Notes: generated from the sequence alone by a model not told the origin. A stretch of 64,000 bases of DNA from Chryseobacterium scophthalmum (GCF_900143185.1 NZ_FSRQ01000001.1:2108001-2172000), one strand, 5' to 3'. Numbered from the stretch's first letter, positions 44,610 through 52,947 are shown. Numbers and translations: made by a program.

Positions 44610-45557
44610 ATGAAATCATTGAAAGTCGTTTTTTTAGGCACTCCCGAGTTTGCAAAGACTGCATTAGAGGCCATTCACCAATCTTATCATGAAGTTGTAG
44701 GCGTTGTAACCGTTGCAGATAAAGCAAGCGGACGCGGACAAAAAATCAATCAATCTCCTGTAAAAGTTTTTGCTGTAGAAAATAATATTCCTGTTTTTCA
44801 ACCTGAAAAATTAAGAAATCCTGAATTTTTAGAGGAATTGAAAAAATTGGATGCCGATGTTTTTGTTGTTGTTGCTTTCAGAATGATGCCTAAAGTTTTG
44901 TTTGAAATGCCTAGAATGGGAACTTTCAACCTTCATGCTTCGTTGCTTCCTGATTACAGAGGTGCTGCTCCAATTAATTATGCAGTAATTAATGGCGAAG
45001 AAAAAACAGGCGCAACGACGTTCTTTATTAATGAAAAAATTGATGAAGGAAATATTTTATTGCAGGAAGAAATTCCGGTTTTGGAAAATGAAAACGCAGG
45101 AAGTCTTCATGACAGATTAATGGAAATGGGTTCAAAATTAGTGGTCAAAACATTGGATGGATTAGCCGAAAATTCAATCATTGAAAAACCTCAACCCGAA
45201 GTTGAACATCCAAAAAATGCTTACAAAATCTTCAAAGAAGACACAAGGATCGACTGGACGAAAAATTCAAAAGAAGTTCATCAGTTTATCTTAGGAATGT
45301 CACCTTATCCTGCTGCTTTCACCACTTTAAAAATTGGAGAAGAAGAAAAAGGATTAAAAATATACAATGGAAAATTCGAAGTTTCAGAGCACGGAAAACC
45401 TGTTGGAAGCTTAGAGATTTCTAAAAATGACTTTAAAATCTATACCAAAGACGGAGTTTACTTTCCCTTAGAATTGCAATTGGAAGGTAAAAAAAGAATG
45501 AATGTCAAAGATTTTCTAAACGGCTTTAGAAGTTTTGACGAAATAAAAATGGCTTGA
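44610..45557 (+). CDS. fmt: Methionyl-tRNA formyltransferase
   Basis: Formylates initiator Met-tRNA using 10-formyl-THF. The 315 residues have VVFLGTPEFAKTALE at the N-terminus. The active-site segment FNLHASLLPDYRGAAPINYAVINGE follows, with Asn, His and the following GATTFFINEKIDEGNIL conserved. A C-terminal OB-like domain runs from about residue 205. The last codons and the stop form part of the left arm of the terminator. Confidence 0.96.
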   Translation: MKSLKVVFLGTPEFAKTALEAIHQSYHEVVGVVTVADKASGRGQKINQSPVKVFAVENNIPVFQPEKLRNPEFLEELKKLDADVFVVVAFRMMPKVLFEMPRMGTFNLHASLLPDYRGAAPINYAVINGEEKTGATTFFINEKIDEGNILLQEEIPVLENENAGSLHDRLMEMGSKLVVKTLDGLAENSIIEKPQPEVEHPKNAYKIFKEDTRIDWTKNSKEVHQFILGMSPYPAAFTTLKIGEEEKGLKIYNGKFEVSEHGKPVGSLEISKNDFKIYTKDGVYFPLELQLEGKKRMNVKDFLNGFRSFDEIKMA

Positions 45558-45577
45558 TTTACTCAAGCCATTTTTAT
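45545..45577 (+). terminator. Terminator overlapping the fmt stop codon
   Basis: AAAAATGGCTTGA pairs with TCAAGCCATTTTT. The left arm includes the last two codons and the TGA stop of fmt. Confidence 0.85.
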
Positions 45578-45582
45578 TATTA

Positions 45583-45673
45583 AGTCAATTGTCAATAGTG
45601 AATTAGCTACGCTGTCAATTTAAGAAAATAAAAAATTCACTTGCGAAGCAAAATTGACAATTCATCATTCACA
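45583..45673. repeat. Imperfect inverted repeat (TGTCAATTTTGCTTCGC type)
   Basis: GTCAATTGTCAAT...GCTACGCTGTCAATTT faces AAATTCACTTGCGAAGC...ATTGACAATTC across a short AT-rich spacer, between the 3' ends of fmt and ribB. The arms are imperfect. Confidence 0.6.
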
Positions 45674-45675
45674 TT

Positions 45676-46797
45676 TTAAAGTTGAACCATCTCTGTCACC
45701 TCAACATCATAACCTCCAACCTGAGGTTTTATATTAGGATTTTGAGTAATTACTTTAAATTTATTGATTCCTAAATTTTTCAGAATCTGAGTTCCGATTC
45801 CGTAATCTCTGTAATTAAATGCTGCAGTCGGATGCTTTTGCTGACCGTCCTGATAATTTAAAAACTGCTGTAATTTTCTTAGTGTATTTTCAGAATTTGA
45901 AACATTATTGATGAAAATAATTGCTCCTTTACCTGCTTCATTCACCATTGATGTTACTTTTTCCAACAATGGTTTTTCACCGTTATTCAATCTGGTTAAA
46001 ACATCAAAATAAGAATCAGAAGATTGTACTCTTACCAAAACTGGCTCATCAACCGTCCAAGATCCTTTTGTTAAAGCAAAGTGAATCTGGTCGTTTGAAG
46101 TCTCTCTGAAAGCACAGAAATCAAATTCGCCATAAGCAGTTTGTACTTTTCTTTCCTCAATTCTTTCGATCAAGTTTCCTTTTTTAAGCTGATAATGGAT
46201 CAGATCTTCAATAGAAACAATTTTCATATCATGCTTCTGAGCAAAAACATGCAGATCCGGCAAACGAGACATAGAACCATCTTCGTTCATAATTTCACAG
46301 ATTACACCACCTTCTTTTAAACCAGCCAAGCTCGTTAAATCAATCGCAGCTTCAGTGTGACCTGCTCTTTTCAAAACACCACCTTTTCTTGCACGAAGCG
46401 GGAAAATGTGACCGGGACGCATAAAATCTGTCGGTTTAGATTTTTCATCCATCAAAGCTAAAATAGTTTTCGCTCTGTCTCCTGCAGAAATTCCGGTAGA
46501 AGTTCCGTCACCCAAAAGGTCAACAGAAACGGTAAAAGCAGTTTCTTTAGGATCGCTGCTTCGGCTTACCATTACATCCAAACCTAATTCATCACATCTT
46601 TTTTCTGGAAGAGGCATACAAATCAACCCTCTACCATGAACTGCCATAAAATTAATTAAGGCAGGTGTTGTCAATTCGGCAGCGCAAAGAAAATCACCTT
46701 CATTCTCTCTGTCTTCATCGTCTACTACTATGATTATTTTACCATTTTTAAGGTCTTCAATCGCCTCTGGAATAGTATTTAGTTTAATATCTGACAT
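45676..46797 (-). CDS. ribB: 3,4-dihydroxy-2-butanone-4-phosphate synthase with degenerate RibA domain
   Basis: Makes the four-carbon precursor of riboflavin from ribulose 5-phosphate. From the ATG at 46797 it has 373 residues. The DHBP synthase domain (to about 205) has IIVVDDEDRENEGDF, the acidic-loop RENEGD motif, RGLICMP and RPGHIFPLRA, all intact. The C-terminal part has the length and position of GTP cyclohydrolase II. However, the zinc-binding cysteines and GDxxxSxxCxCG motif are missing (VRVQSSDSYFDVLTRL), so it should not cleave GTP. A separate ribA elsewhere is expected. Confidence 0.93.
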   Translation of the reverse strand: MSDIKLNTIPEAIEDLKNGKIIIVVDDEDRENEGDFLCAAELTTPALINFMAVHGRGLICMPLPEKRCDELGLDVMVSRSSDPKETAFTVSVDLLGDGTSTGISAGDRAKTILALMDEKSKPTDFMRPGHIFPLRARKGGVLKRAGHTEAAIDLTSLAGLKEGGVICEIMNEDGSMSRLPDLHVFAQKHDMKIVSIEDLIHYQLKKGNLIERIEERKVQTAYGEFDFCAFRETSNDQIHFALTKGSWTVDEPVLVRVQSSDSYFDVLTRLNNGEKPLLEKVTSMVNEAGKGAIIFINNVSNSENTLRKLQQFLNYQDGQQKHPTAAFNYRDYGIGTQILKNLGINKFKVITQNPNIKPQVGGYDVEVTEMVQL

Positions 46798-46815
46798 TTT
46801 TACTTTAAATTTTCG

Positions 46816-46846
46816 CAAAGATACTCAATAAAATAAGCATCAACAA
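46816..46846 (-). promoter_or_regulatory. ribB promoter (-7 TATCTTTG, -33 TTG)
   Basis: On minus, TATCTTTG at 46816-46823 lies 18 nt before the ATG. A TTG at 46844-46846 lies 20 bp upstream. Confidence 0.65.
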
Positions 46847-46877
46847 TTAATATGAGTGGTTTGTTTTAAGCCATAAA

Positions 46878-47017
46878 TTTTAACCACAAAAGACACAAAA
46901 GCATTTTAGCATAGGAGTCACATTAGTTTTTAGCTTAAAATTTTGAAAAAAGATTTAAAAATCTTTGATTTTTCTTTATTCTCAAATAATCTGTGTAAAT
47001 CCGTGAAATCCGTGGGA
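46878..47017. repeat. Composite intergenic repeat (ACCACAAAAG ... AAATCCGTG)
   Basis: TTTTAACCACAAAAGACACAAAAG, then AAAAATCTTTGATTTTTC, then GTGTAAATCCGTGAAATCCGTGGG. The first two blocks recur at 757-846 with the second reversed. It fills the gap between ribB and the oxidoreductase gene. Confidence 0.5.
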
Positions 47018-47024
47018 ACCAAAA

Positions 47025-48023
47025 TTAGAATAAAGAATCTGTAGCTTTCTTAATAATCTCATACGATTCCAGTCTTTTTTGATGGTCATAAATATGAGAA
47101 TTAATCATCAATTCATCCACCTGATATTTTTCCTGAAAGTTTTTAATCTGTTCAGCAATTTCTTCCTGATTTCCAATAAAACTAAATTTCAGTTTTTGTA
47201 AAACCATTGATTTTTCCATTGCTGACCAAACCGTATCCATATCTTCAATCGGTGCAGGAAAAGGTTTCCTGTCGTTTCTGATAATATTGATGAAAGCCTG
47301 AAACAATGTCGTAGAAAGAAAATGCGCCTCTTCAGAAGTTTTTGCGGCAATTCCGTTCACACAAGCCAAAACAAAAGGTTTATCTAAATATTTTGAAGGC
47401 TCAAAATGCTCTCTGTAAATTTTAAAAGCCATATCCATTTGTTCGGGAGCGAAATGTCCCGCAAAAGCATACGGAAGTCCCAATTCTGCAGCCAACCAAG
47501 CGCTGTCTGTGCTAGAACCGAGAATATACATCGGAATATCTAAACCTTCACCGGGAATTGCACGAACCAAAGCGTTTGAATTTTCTTTTGAAAAATATTT
47601 CTGTAATTCTAAAATCTGTCTCGGAAATTGTTCATTGATAATGGTCGGGTTTCTTCCCAAAGCTTGAGCCGTCAAACCATCAGTACCTGGAGCTCTTCCC
47701 AAACCAAGGTCAATTCTTCCCGGAAAAAGAGATTCTAAAGTTCCGAATTGTTCGGCAATAACGAGCGAACTGTGATTCGGAAGCATAATTCCACCTGAAC
47801 CGACTCTTATTTTTTTTGTTCCGTTGGCGATAAAACCAATCAGAACTGAAGTTGCGGAACTGGCAATACTTTCCATATTGTGATGTTCGGCAAGCCAGAA
47901 TCTTTTATAATCTAAATTTTCAGTGTGATTTGCCAAAGACAAGCTGTCCTGAAAAGTATCGTGAATGGTTTTCCCCTGTTTTACAGGAGCCAAATCAAGC
48001 ACGGATATATTAAAATTTTTCAT
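47025..48023 (-). CDS. LLM class flavin-dependent oxidoreductase
   Basis: A 332-residue luciferase-like (bacterial-luciferase fold) oxidoreductase expected to use reduced FMN. N-terminal NISVLDLAPVKQG, the RFWLAEHHNMESIASSATSVL segment and GSGGIMLPNHSSLVIAEQFGTLESLFPGRIDLGLGRAPG-type central region place it in the single-component MsnO8/YhbW-like group. No light-producing function is implied; the substrate is unknown. It is monocistronic with its own promoter box. Confidence 0.92.
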   Translation of the reverse strand: MKNFNISVLDLAPVKQGKTIHDTFQDSLSLANHTENLDYKRFWLAEHHNMESIASSATSVLIGFIANGTKKIRVGSGGIMLPNHSSLVIAEQFGTLESLFPGRIDLGLGRAPGTDGLTAQALGRNPTIINEQFPRQILELQKYFSKENSNALVRAIPGEGLDIPMYILGSSTDSAWLAAELGLPYAFAGHFAPEQMDMAFKIYREHFEPSKYLDKPFVLACVNGIAAKTSEEAHFLSTTLFQAFINIIRNDRKPFPAPIEDMDTVWSAMEKSMVLQKLKFSFIGNQEEIAEQIKNFQEKYQVDELMINSHIYDHQKRLESYEIIKKATDSLF

Positions 48024-48041
48024 TTATTAAATTTAACCAAG

Positions 48042-48049
48042 CAAAGTTA
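48042..48049 (-). promoter_or_regulatory. Flavin oxidoreductase promoter -7 box (TAACTTTG)
   Basis: An exact TAnnTTTG match on minus, 18 nt before the ATG at 48023. Confidence 0.55.
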
Positions 48050-48125
48050 AGGCTAATAAATTGCATTAGTTACTTTTTGTAATTGATGGAATTGATTGGT
48101 GTGTTGTGGGAAAAACTATTGGGAA

Positions 48126-48599
48126 TTATTTATATGAACCTTTATACTCTCTGTAAGAATCATAATGATTTTGAAGTTCATGTAAATATACTATTCGATC
48201 ACTATAACAATTTAGTTCGACATATCCATTATAGGGAATTAGGTATAATGCATATAAAGAGGATAAATTAGAACCAATCAGATAATCTTTTTTTTCAAAA
48301 ATAACAAAACCTGAATTATTTGTAATGTTAAGCTCAGAAACATCTTTTTTTACAAACTCAATTAATTTTAAGTTTGACTCATCAATTAATATTGGAGAAA
48401 GTTGTTTTTTCTCAATATTTATTTCTTCAGCATCATAATCATGATCAATTGTAAATCCTTTTACATTGTCTCCCTCAATTTGTGAAATCCTAAATTTCAC
48501 TCTAACTTTGGGCATTATTTCAGCGAAAACAATATTACCTTTCTTCATATTAAATTCTACTTCTTCAGGATATTTAACATTCAAAGATCGATCAGTCAA
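48126..48599 (-). CDS. C-terminal part of the split YVHELQN-type protein
   Basis: An open frame of 157 residues from TTG at 48599, or 140 from the ATG at 48548. It contains one complete copy of the repeated domain: basic strands VRVKFRISQIEG, a linker LSPILIDESNLKLIEF, and the closing VYLHELQNHYDSY. It ends 103 bp before the start codon of the flavin oxidoreductase. If translated alone it would need an internal start; the coding-like sequence extends up to the TAG at 48651. Confidence 0.5.
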   Translation of the reverse strand: MTDRSLNVKYPEEVEFNMKKGNIVFAEIMPKVRVKFRISQIEGDNVKGFTIDHDYDAEEINIEKKQLSPILIDESNLKLIEFVKKDVSELNITNNSGFVIFEKKDYLIGSNLSSLYALYLIPYNGYVELNCYSDRIVYLHELQNHYDSYREYKGSYK

Positions 48600-48650
48600 T
48601 GACCTGTATAGATTTTGTAATTCATGAACATATTCGAAAGAGTAACCTTC

Positions 48651-48932
48651 CTATTGATAAACATCATCTACATTTACAATATTTGAATCGCTTTTTTGAA
48701 GTAAGTTAGAATCTGTATATCCGCCAGATTTTTGATACAGACCAAAATCTTCAAACCATTTCTCATTCAAATGAATAAATCCTAATCTATTAGATAAATT
48801 ATTTTTATCATCATTATCAAAATACAAAATAGATTCAATGTCTTTTAATAAATTATATCCAACTTCTTGAACATTTCCATCAAGATATATATAGCTTCCT
48901 TGTCTTATATATTTCATTTGTTTTTTGGTCAT
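48651..48932 (-). CDS. N-terminal part of the split YVHELQN-type protein
   Basis: A 93-residue frame from ATG at 48932, ending in TAG. The start region (RQGSYIYLDGN) and the segment FIHLNEKWFEDFGLY match the layout of small Bacteroidota proteins that go on to a Y-V-H-x-L-Q-N motif. Here that motif lies just beyond the stop. No catalytic motif is seen. Confidence 0.55.
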   Translation of the reverse strand: MTKKQMKYIRQGSYIYLDGNVQEVGYNLLKDIESILYFDNDDKNNLSNRLGFIHLNEKWFEDFGLYQKSGGYTDSNLLQKSDSNIVNVDDVYQ

Positions 48933-48985
48933 CTTTTAGCTTTTAGTGTATTAATATTATATTAAGAAAGTATTCTTTTTTTATT

Positions 48986-51112
48986 TTAATTATTTTTCTC
49001 CTTCTGATACGTAAAATGATTAATCAAAATCCTTATTTCATTAAATTCAAAATCATTTGGTAAAGCAGCTTTCCAATCGGTTAGATTTTCTTTAGGGTCT
49101 CTGTGAAATATTTCCTTAAACGCTTTGATCTTATCGGAAGTAATCACTCTCGCAATATCCAACAAACCTTGTTCTGCAAATTTTGCCAAATGACCGATCA
49201 CAGTTTCTTTTACCAAACCTCTTTCCATGGCAATTTCTGAAATTGTTTTTCCCTGTTCAAACAATTGGAAAGTAAGAACCTGAGACGGAACTTTTGCAAT
49301 TTTCATGCTGACTTCCTTATCGTTTTTTTCATCCAGAAGTTTGGTTTCCAGCAAATGAATTTCTTTTAGACTGTTCAGATATTCTTCAATATCTTCTAGC
49401 CAATTCTTAAGCTCTTCATTGTATTGTTTTAAACCTTTTGCACCTTTTATTTCTGCATAAAATTCTTTCAGCGGATTAAAAACCTTGTCTCTGATCTCAG
49501 TAAAAAAGAAATTGACCGCACCTTTTGATTTGCTTTCAATCTCGCTCCAATCTTCTTTCTTTTCAATAAATAAATTGACTTTCTGGAAAATTATACGCTC
49601 CAGTTTTTCGAAGATTTTACCTAAATTCAGTACATCCCGTTTCAACTGAAGATACAGCTGATTCGATTTTGTACGGTCGATACTTTTGGTAACAATTGAA
49701 AGATTATTCCACTGCTCCACTTCTTTTAAAAACCATTGGCAATCTACTGTACGAAGCACTTTTCTGATGCTGTAATCGTATTTTTCCTGATTTAAAATGC
49801 TTTCAACATTATCATTTGCCTGCGTTTCGCCCTGAAATTTCAGAATTCGGTTGTCTTTAAAAATAACTTCAGGTGTAATTTGCGATTTTAAAACAATTCC
49901 TTCTAAAGTTCGGCAACGCGACAACGCCACATAAACCTGACCCGCTGTAAAACTTTTTCCGGCATCGATAATCACTTTATCAAACGTTAAACCTTGACTT
50001 TTGTGGATCGTCACTGCCCAAGCTAATTTTATTGGAAACTGCTCAAAGCTTCCCAAAACTTCTTCTTTAATATTTTTATCGGTATCGAGAGAATATTTTT
50101 TCTGTTCCCAAACTTCTCTTTTTACGGTAATCTCACGTTCGCTTCCTTCAAGAATAACCTTTACTTCATTTTCATCTAAAGAAGAAATCTCGCCCAATTT
50201 ACCGTTGAAATATTTCTTTTCACCCGTAATATCATTTCTGATAAACATGACTTGAGCTCCAACTTTTAATTCTAAAAACTGCTCATTCGGAAACTGATTT
50301 TCTTTAAACTCACCAAAAAGTTTAGCTTCGTAAGACTTGGGGCTTACTTTTATATCCTTCAGTTTTTCCTGATTGATATCGTCTGCCATTTTGTTGTGCG
50401 AACAGAGATAAACGTAAGGTTCTTCTCCCGCCTCAAAGCCCGGATCATATCTTTCGTTCAGATGATTAAAATCGATATTGGCAACATCTCCGTCACGAAT
50501 TGCATTTAATATTTCTAAAAATTCCTGATCGGTTTGACGGTAAACTTTTGTTAATTCAATCGTCAATAAAGGAATATCTTTAATCGCCAAACTATCGAAA
50601 AAGAAAGGCGAATTGTAAAACATTTTCAAGACATGTTCATCTCTCACCACCGGTGGAAGCTGATACAGATCTCCAATGAACAACATCTGAACGCCACCAA
50701 AACGCTGATTATTTCTACGGATAAATCTCAAAGAAAAATCCATCATATCTAAAACATCGGCACGAAGCATCGAAACCTCATCAATAATCAAAACCTCAAC
50801 TTCTCTTAATAATTTAAGCTTATCTTTTCGGTATTTGAAATGCTGCTGAAGATCGATAATATTATTGGCCAAACTACTGTCGATACGATCTGTTGTCGGC
50901 AAAAAAGTACGCAAAGGCAAACCAAACATCGAGTGAATGGTAACTCCGCCTGCATTGATTGCAGCAATTCCCGTGGGCGCTACAACAATATGCTTTTTTT
51001 TCGTTTTCTTTACAAATTCGTTTAGAAATGTAGTTTTCCCCGTTCCTGCTTTTCCTGTAAGAAAAACACTTCGGCTGGTGTATTCAATTAAGTCAAAAAA
51101 ATGATTGTTCAT
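48986..51112 (-). CDS. PIF1-like helicase with C-terminal HTH domain
   Basis: A 708-residue superfamily 1B helicase from the ATG at 51112. Motifs: LTGKAGTGKTTFLNEF (Walker A, about 15-30), VLIIDEVSML (Walker B), QRFGGVQMLFIGDLYQLPPV, and the C-terminal VTIHKSQGLTFDKVIID and YVALSRC. After about residue 440 a helical region is followed by a helix-turn-helix domain (EQGKTISEIAMERGLVKETVIGHL). Probably unwinds DNA in replication or repair. The promoter box lies 6 nt before the ATG, so its mRNA should be leaderless. Confidence 0.92.
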   Translation of the reverse strand: MNNHFFDLIEYTSRSVFLTGKAGTGKTTFLNEFVKKTKKKHIVVAPTGIAAINAGGVTIHSMFGLPLRTFLPTTDRIDSSLANNIIDLQQHFKYRKDKLKLLREVEVLIIDEVSMLRADVLDMMDFSLRFIRRNNQRFGGVQMLFIGDLYQLPPVVRDEHVLKMFYNSPFFFDSLAIKDIPLLTIELTKVYRQTDQEFLEILNAIRDGDVANIDFNHLNERYDPGFEAGEEPYVYLCSHNKMADDINQEKLKDIKVSPKSYEAKLFGEFKENQFPNEQFLELKVGAQVMFIRNDITGEKKYFNGKLGEISSLDENEVKVILEGSEREITVKREVWEQKKYSLDTDKNIKEEVLGSFEQFPIKLAWAVTIHKSQGLTFDKVIIDAGKSFTAGQVYVALSRCRTLEGIVLKSQITPEVIFKDNRILKFQGETQANDNVESILNQEKYDYSIRKVLRTVDCQWFLKEVEQWNNLSIVTKSIDRTKSNQLYLQLKRDVLNLGKIFEKLERIIFQKVNLFIEKKEDWSEIESKSKGAVNFFFTEIRDKVFNPLKEFYAEIKGAKGLKQYNEELKNWLEDIEEYLNSLKEIHLLETKLLDEKNDKEVSMKIAKVPSQVLTFQLFEQGKTISEIAMERGLVKETVIGHLAKFAEQGLLDIARVITSDKIKAFKEIFHRDPKENLTDWKAALPNDFEFNEIRILINHFTYQKEKNN

Positions 51113-51118
51113 CGCTTG

Positions 51119-51126
51119 CAAAATTA
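51119..51126 (-). promoter_or_regulatory. Helicase promoter -7 box (TAATTTTG)
   Basis: An exact TAnnTTTG match on minus, ending 6 nt before the ATG at 51112. Confidence 0.55.
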
Positions 51127-51177
51127 CGGAAAATGTGAATAGGCATAAACTTTGATTTGCTTAAAAAAAATTAATTT

Positions 51178-51621
51178 ATGAAAAACTCGATCATTAAATA
51201 TTCAACCATTGCGTTAATCAGCGCATTTACAATCAGTTCATGTGCCTCTTCGAATTCTGGCAACAGCACAAATTTACCCATAGATATCGCAGACAGACCT
51301 GCAGATGAAAGCAGCAAAAAATATGATGAAGCCAATCTGGATAAATTAAAAAGCATCATCGAATCTGAGATCGCAAAAGAAAAATGCACTGCAGCTTCTG
51401 AATGGACATTCGCACCAATGGGAGCTAAAGCTTGCGGAGGACCTATCTCATATATTGCTTATCCCAAAAAATTGGAAACTTCAGTTCTTAGAAAAATTGA
51501 GCATTACACACAAACCATGTCTGATTTCAATAAAAAATATGGTATAACATCAGACTGTATGATGGCAGCAGAACCTACAGGTGTGAGATGTCAAGCTGAA
51601 AAAGCAGTTTTGGTATATTAG
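51178..51621 (+). CDS. Small lipoprotein, unknown function
   Basis: A 147-residue lipoprotein. Lipobox TISSC puts the Cys at residue 22. ASSNSG follows, with no acidic export signal, so it probably faces the periplasm. The mature part has four further Cys (about 76, 87, 125 and 136), likely paired as disulfides, and a short conserved-looking core GAKACGGPISYIAYPKK. I do not recognise the family. Confidence 0.75.
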   Translation: MKNSIIKYSTIALISAFTISSCASSNSGNSTNLPIDIADRPADESSKKYDEANLDKLKSIIESEIAKEKCTAASEWTFAPMGAKACGGPISYIAYPKKLETSVLRKIEHYTQTMSDFNKKYGITSDCMMAAEPTGVRCQAEKAVLVY

Positions 51622-51643
51622 TCGATAGTTGATAGCTAACAGA

Positions 51644-51668
51644 TTGAAATTTGAAATTCAAATTTCAA
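51644..51668. repeat. Short perfect palindrome
   Basis: TTGAAATTTGAA and TTCAAATTTCAA are perfect 12-bp arms around one base, just before the terminator of the lipoprotein gene. Repetitive GATAGTTGATAGC words precede it. Confidence 0.8.
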
Positions 51669-51685
51669 AAATATATAAAGAAGTT

Positions 51686-51723
51686 AAAAAAAGGTCTGAA
51701 ATTATTTTGTTTCAGACCTTTTT
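51686..51723. terminator. Bidirectional terminator, lipoprotein / gamma-carbonic anhydrase
   Basis: AAGGTCTGAAA and TTTCAGACCTT pair perfectly, with A- and T-runs outside, between convergent genes. Confidence 0.85.
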
Positions 51724-51781
51724 AAAGTTTTGGCTAAAGCCCTCTCTATTAATAAGAAATATTATTTAGAATAAGTGAATA

Positions 51782-52297
51782 CTAATCCTTATACCAAGAA
51801 GAATATTTCACATAATTGTCTGCAATTCTATTCACTTCGCCTTCCAGAAGCGCCGCAGAAATATCTTTAATTTTTCTGGCAGGAACACCGCCCCAAACTT
51901 CACCAGACTTTATATGTGTTCCCTGAGTTACTACCGAACCTGCACCCACAATAGAATTTTCTTCAATTGTACAGTCGTCCATTACGATAGAGCCCATCCC
52001 AATTAATACATTGTCGTGAATTCTGCATCCGTGAACAATTGCATTGTGACCGATTGAAACATTATTTCCAATCTCTAAAGGAAATTTTTCGTAAGTACAG
52101 TGCAACATCGCATTATCCTGCACATTCACTTTATTACCCATCGTAATATAATGTACATCGCCTCTGATCACTGCATTGTACCAAATGCTACAATCTTTTC
52201 CCATCGTTACATTTCCGATAACCGTTGCTGTTTCTGCCAAAAATGTATTTTCACCAATTTGCGGTGCCTTTCCTAGAAGTTCTTTTATAAGTGCCAT
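51782..52297 (-). CDS. Gamma-carbonic anhydrase family protein
   Basis: A 171-residue left-handed beta-helix protein with hexapeptide repeats. The metal-site histidines lie in MLHCTYEKFP and IGHNAIVHGCRI, as in gamma-carbonic anhydrases such as YrdA and CaiE-like proteins. The family forms trimers; carbonic-anhydrase activity is proven only for some members. Start ATG at 52297, 3 nt after the stop of the upstream gene, so the two are probably co-transcribed. Confidence 0.92.
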   Translation of the reverse strand: MALIKELLGKAPQIGENTFLAETATVIGNVTMGKDCSIWYNAVIRGDVHYITMGNKVNVQDNAMLHCTYEKFPLEIGNNVSIGHNAIVHGCRIHDNVLIGMGSIVMDDCTIEENSIVGAGSVVTQGTHIKSGEVWGGVPARKIKDISAALLEGEVNRIADNYVKYSSWYKD

Positions 52298-52300
52298 ATT

Positions 52301-52882
52301 TTATTTTGAAAATTTAAATTCTTTATTTGGAAGCCAATAATAATTAGGTTTAAAATTTTGAAATTCTGATTGAGTATTTGTTGTAAGTTTATTATAATTT
52401 TTAGAATGAATAACAATCCCGTCTATGTATCTTTTTGATAGAAATTTAAACTTATCAATTCCTGTAACTTTTTGAAGATTTTCATCTCCTTCAGACGAAT
52501 TCTTTATAAGGAAAGCTATATCATTTGTCATATCTTCAGCACACATTAAGTAATCTGCAGCTTCAAGTTCAAAATGAGTAAATTCAAAATCAACTTTTAG
52601 ATTCTTAATGTATTGGTAAAAAAAATCTCTGATTGTATAATAATTTGAAATTTCGAATAAACTTAAATCTATATCAACATTCCCTAAACCATTTACTAAT
52701 ACGCATAAAACGTAAAGTTTCTCTTTCAATTTATTATTATCAGCATGCTCAGAAACAGATGGAAACAATTTTACAAAATTTCCGTTTGGTAAAGTAATTT
52801 TCTGATTTTGAAATTCGCTACAGCAAAAATTCGCATCTTTTTCATTATTAAAAGTAATTCCCAAAGAATAATTTAATCCCAT
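52301..52882 (-). CDS. Hypothetical protein
   Basis: A 193-residue soluble protein that I cannot assign. It begins MGLNYSLGITFNNEKDANFC and is rich in Asn, Lys, Phe and Tyr, with no signal peptide, membrane segment or catalytic motif visible. It is immediately upstream of the gamma-carbonic anhydrase gene (3-nt gap) and divergent from nifU, so it may share a transcript with the former. Confidence 0.7.
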   Translation of the reverse strand: MGLNYSLGITFNNEKDANFCCSEFQNQKITLPNGNFVKLFPSVSEHADNNKLKEKLYVLCVLVNGLGNVDIDLSLFEISNYYTIRDFFYQYIKNLKVDFEFTHFELEAADYLMCAEDMTNDIAFLIKNSSEGDENLQKVTGIDKFKFLSKRYIDGIVIHSKNYNKLTTNTQSEFQNFKPNYYWLPNKEFKFSK

Positions 52883-52947
52883 AACATTTAAATTAAACTC
52901 ATAGCTAAAATCTAACTCTCAAATTCTAACTTCCCAGTTCTTATCCG

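Larger units (their letters stand above)
48126..48932 (-). pseudogene. Two-domain gene split by one in-frame TAG
   Basis: The two open stretches at 48651-48932 and 48126-48650 lie in the same frame, separated only by the TAG at 48651-48653. Downstream of the stop the frame continues EGYSFEYVHELQNLYRSL, an obvious continuation that has no ATG start of its own. The motif YVHELQNLY recurs near the end as YLHELQNHY, so the intact protein would be a tandem of two similar domains. The family is one of small Bacteroidota proteins ending in a Y-V-H-x-L-Q-N-L motif, of unknown function. Either a nonsense mutation, a sequence error or read-through explains it. Confidence 0.7.

Noticed and set aside
51113..51121. 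TTG start for the PIF1-like helicase
   Set aside because: It overlaps the TAATTTTG promoter box; the ATG at 51112 follows directly.
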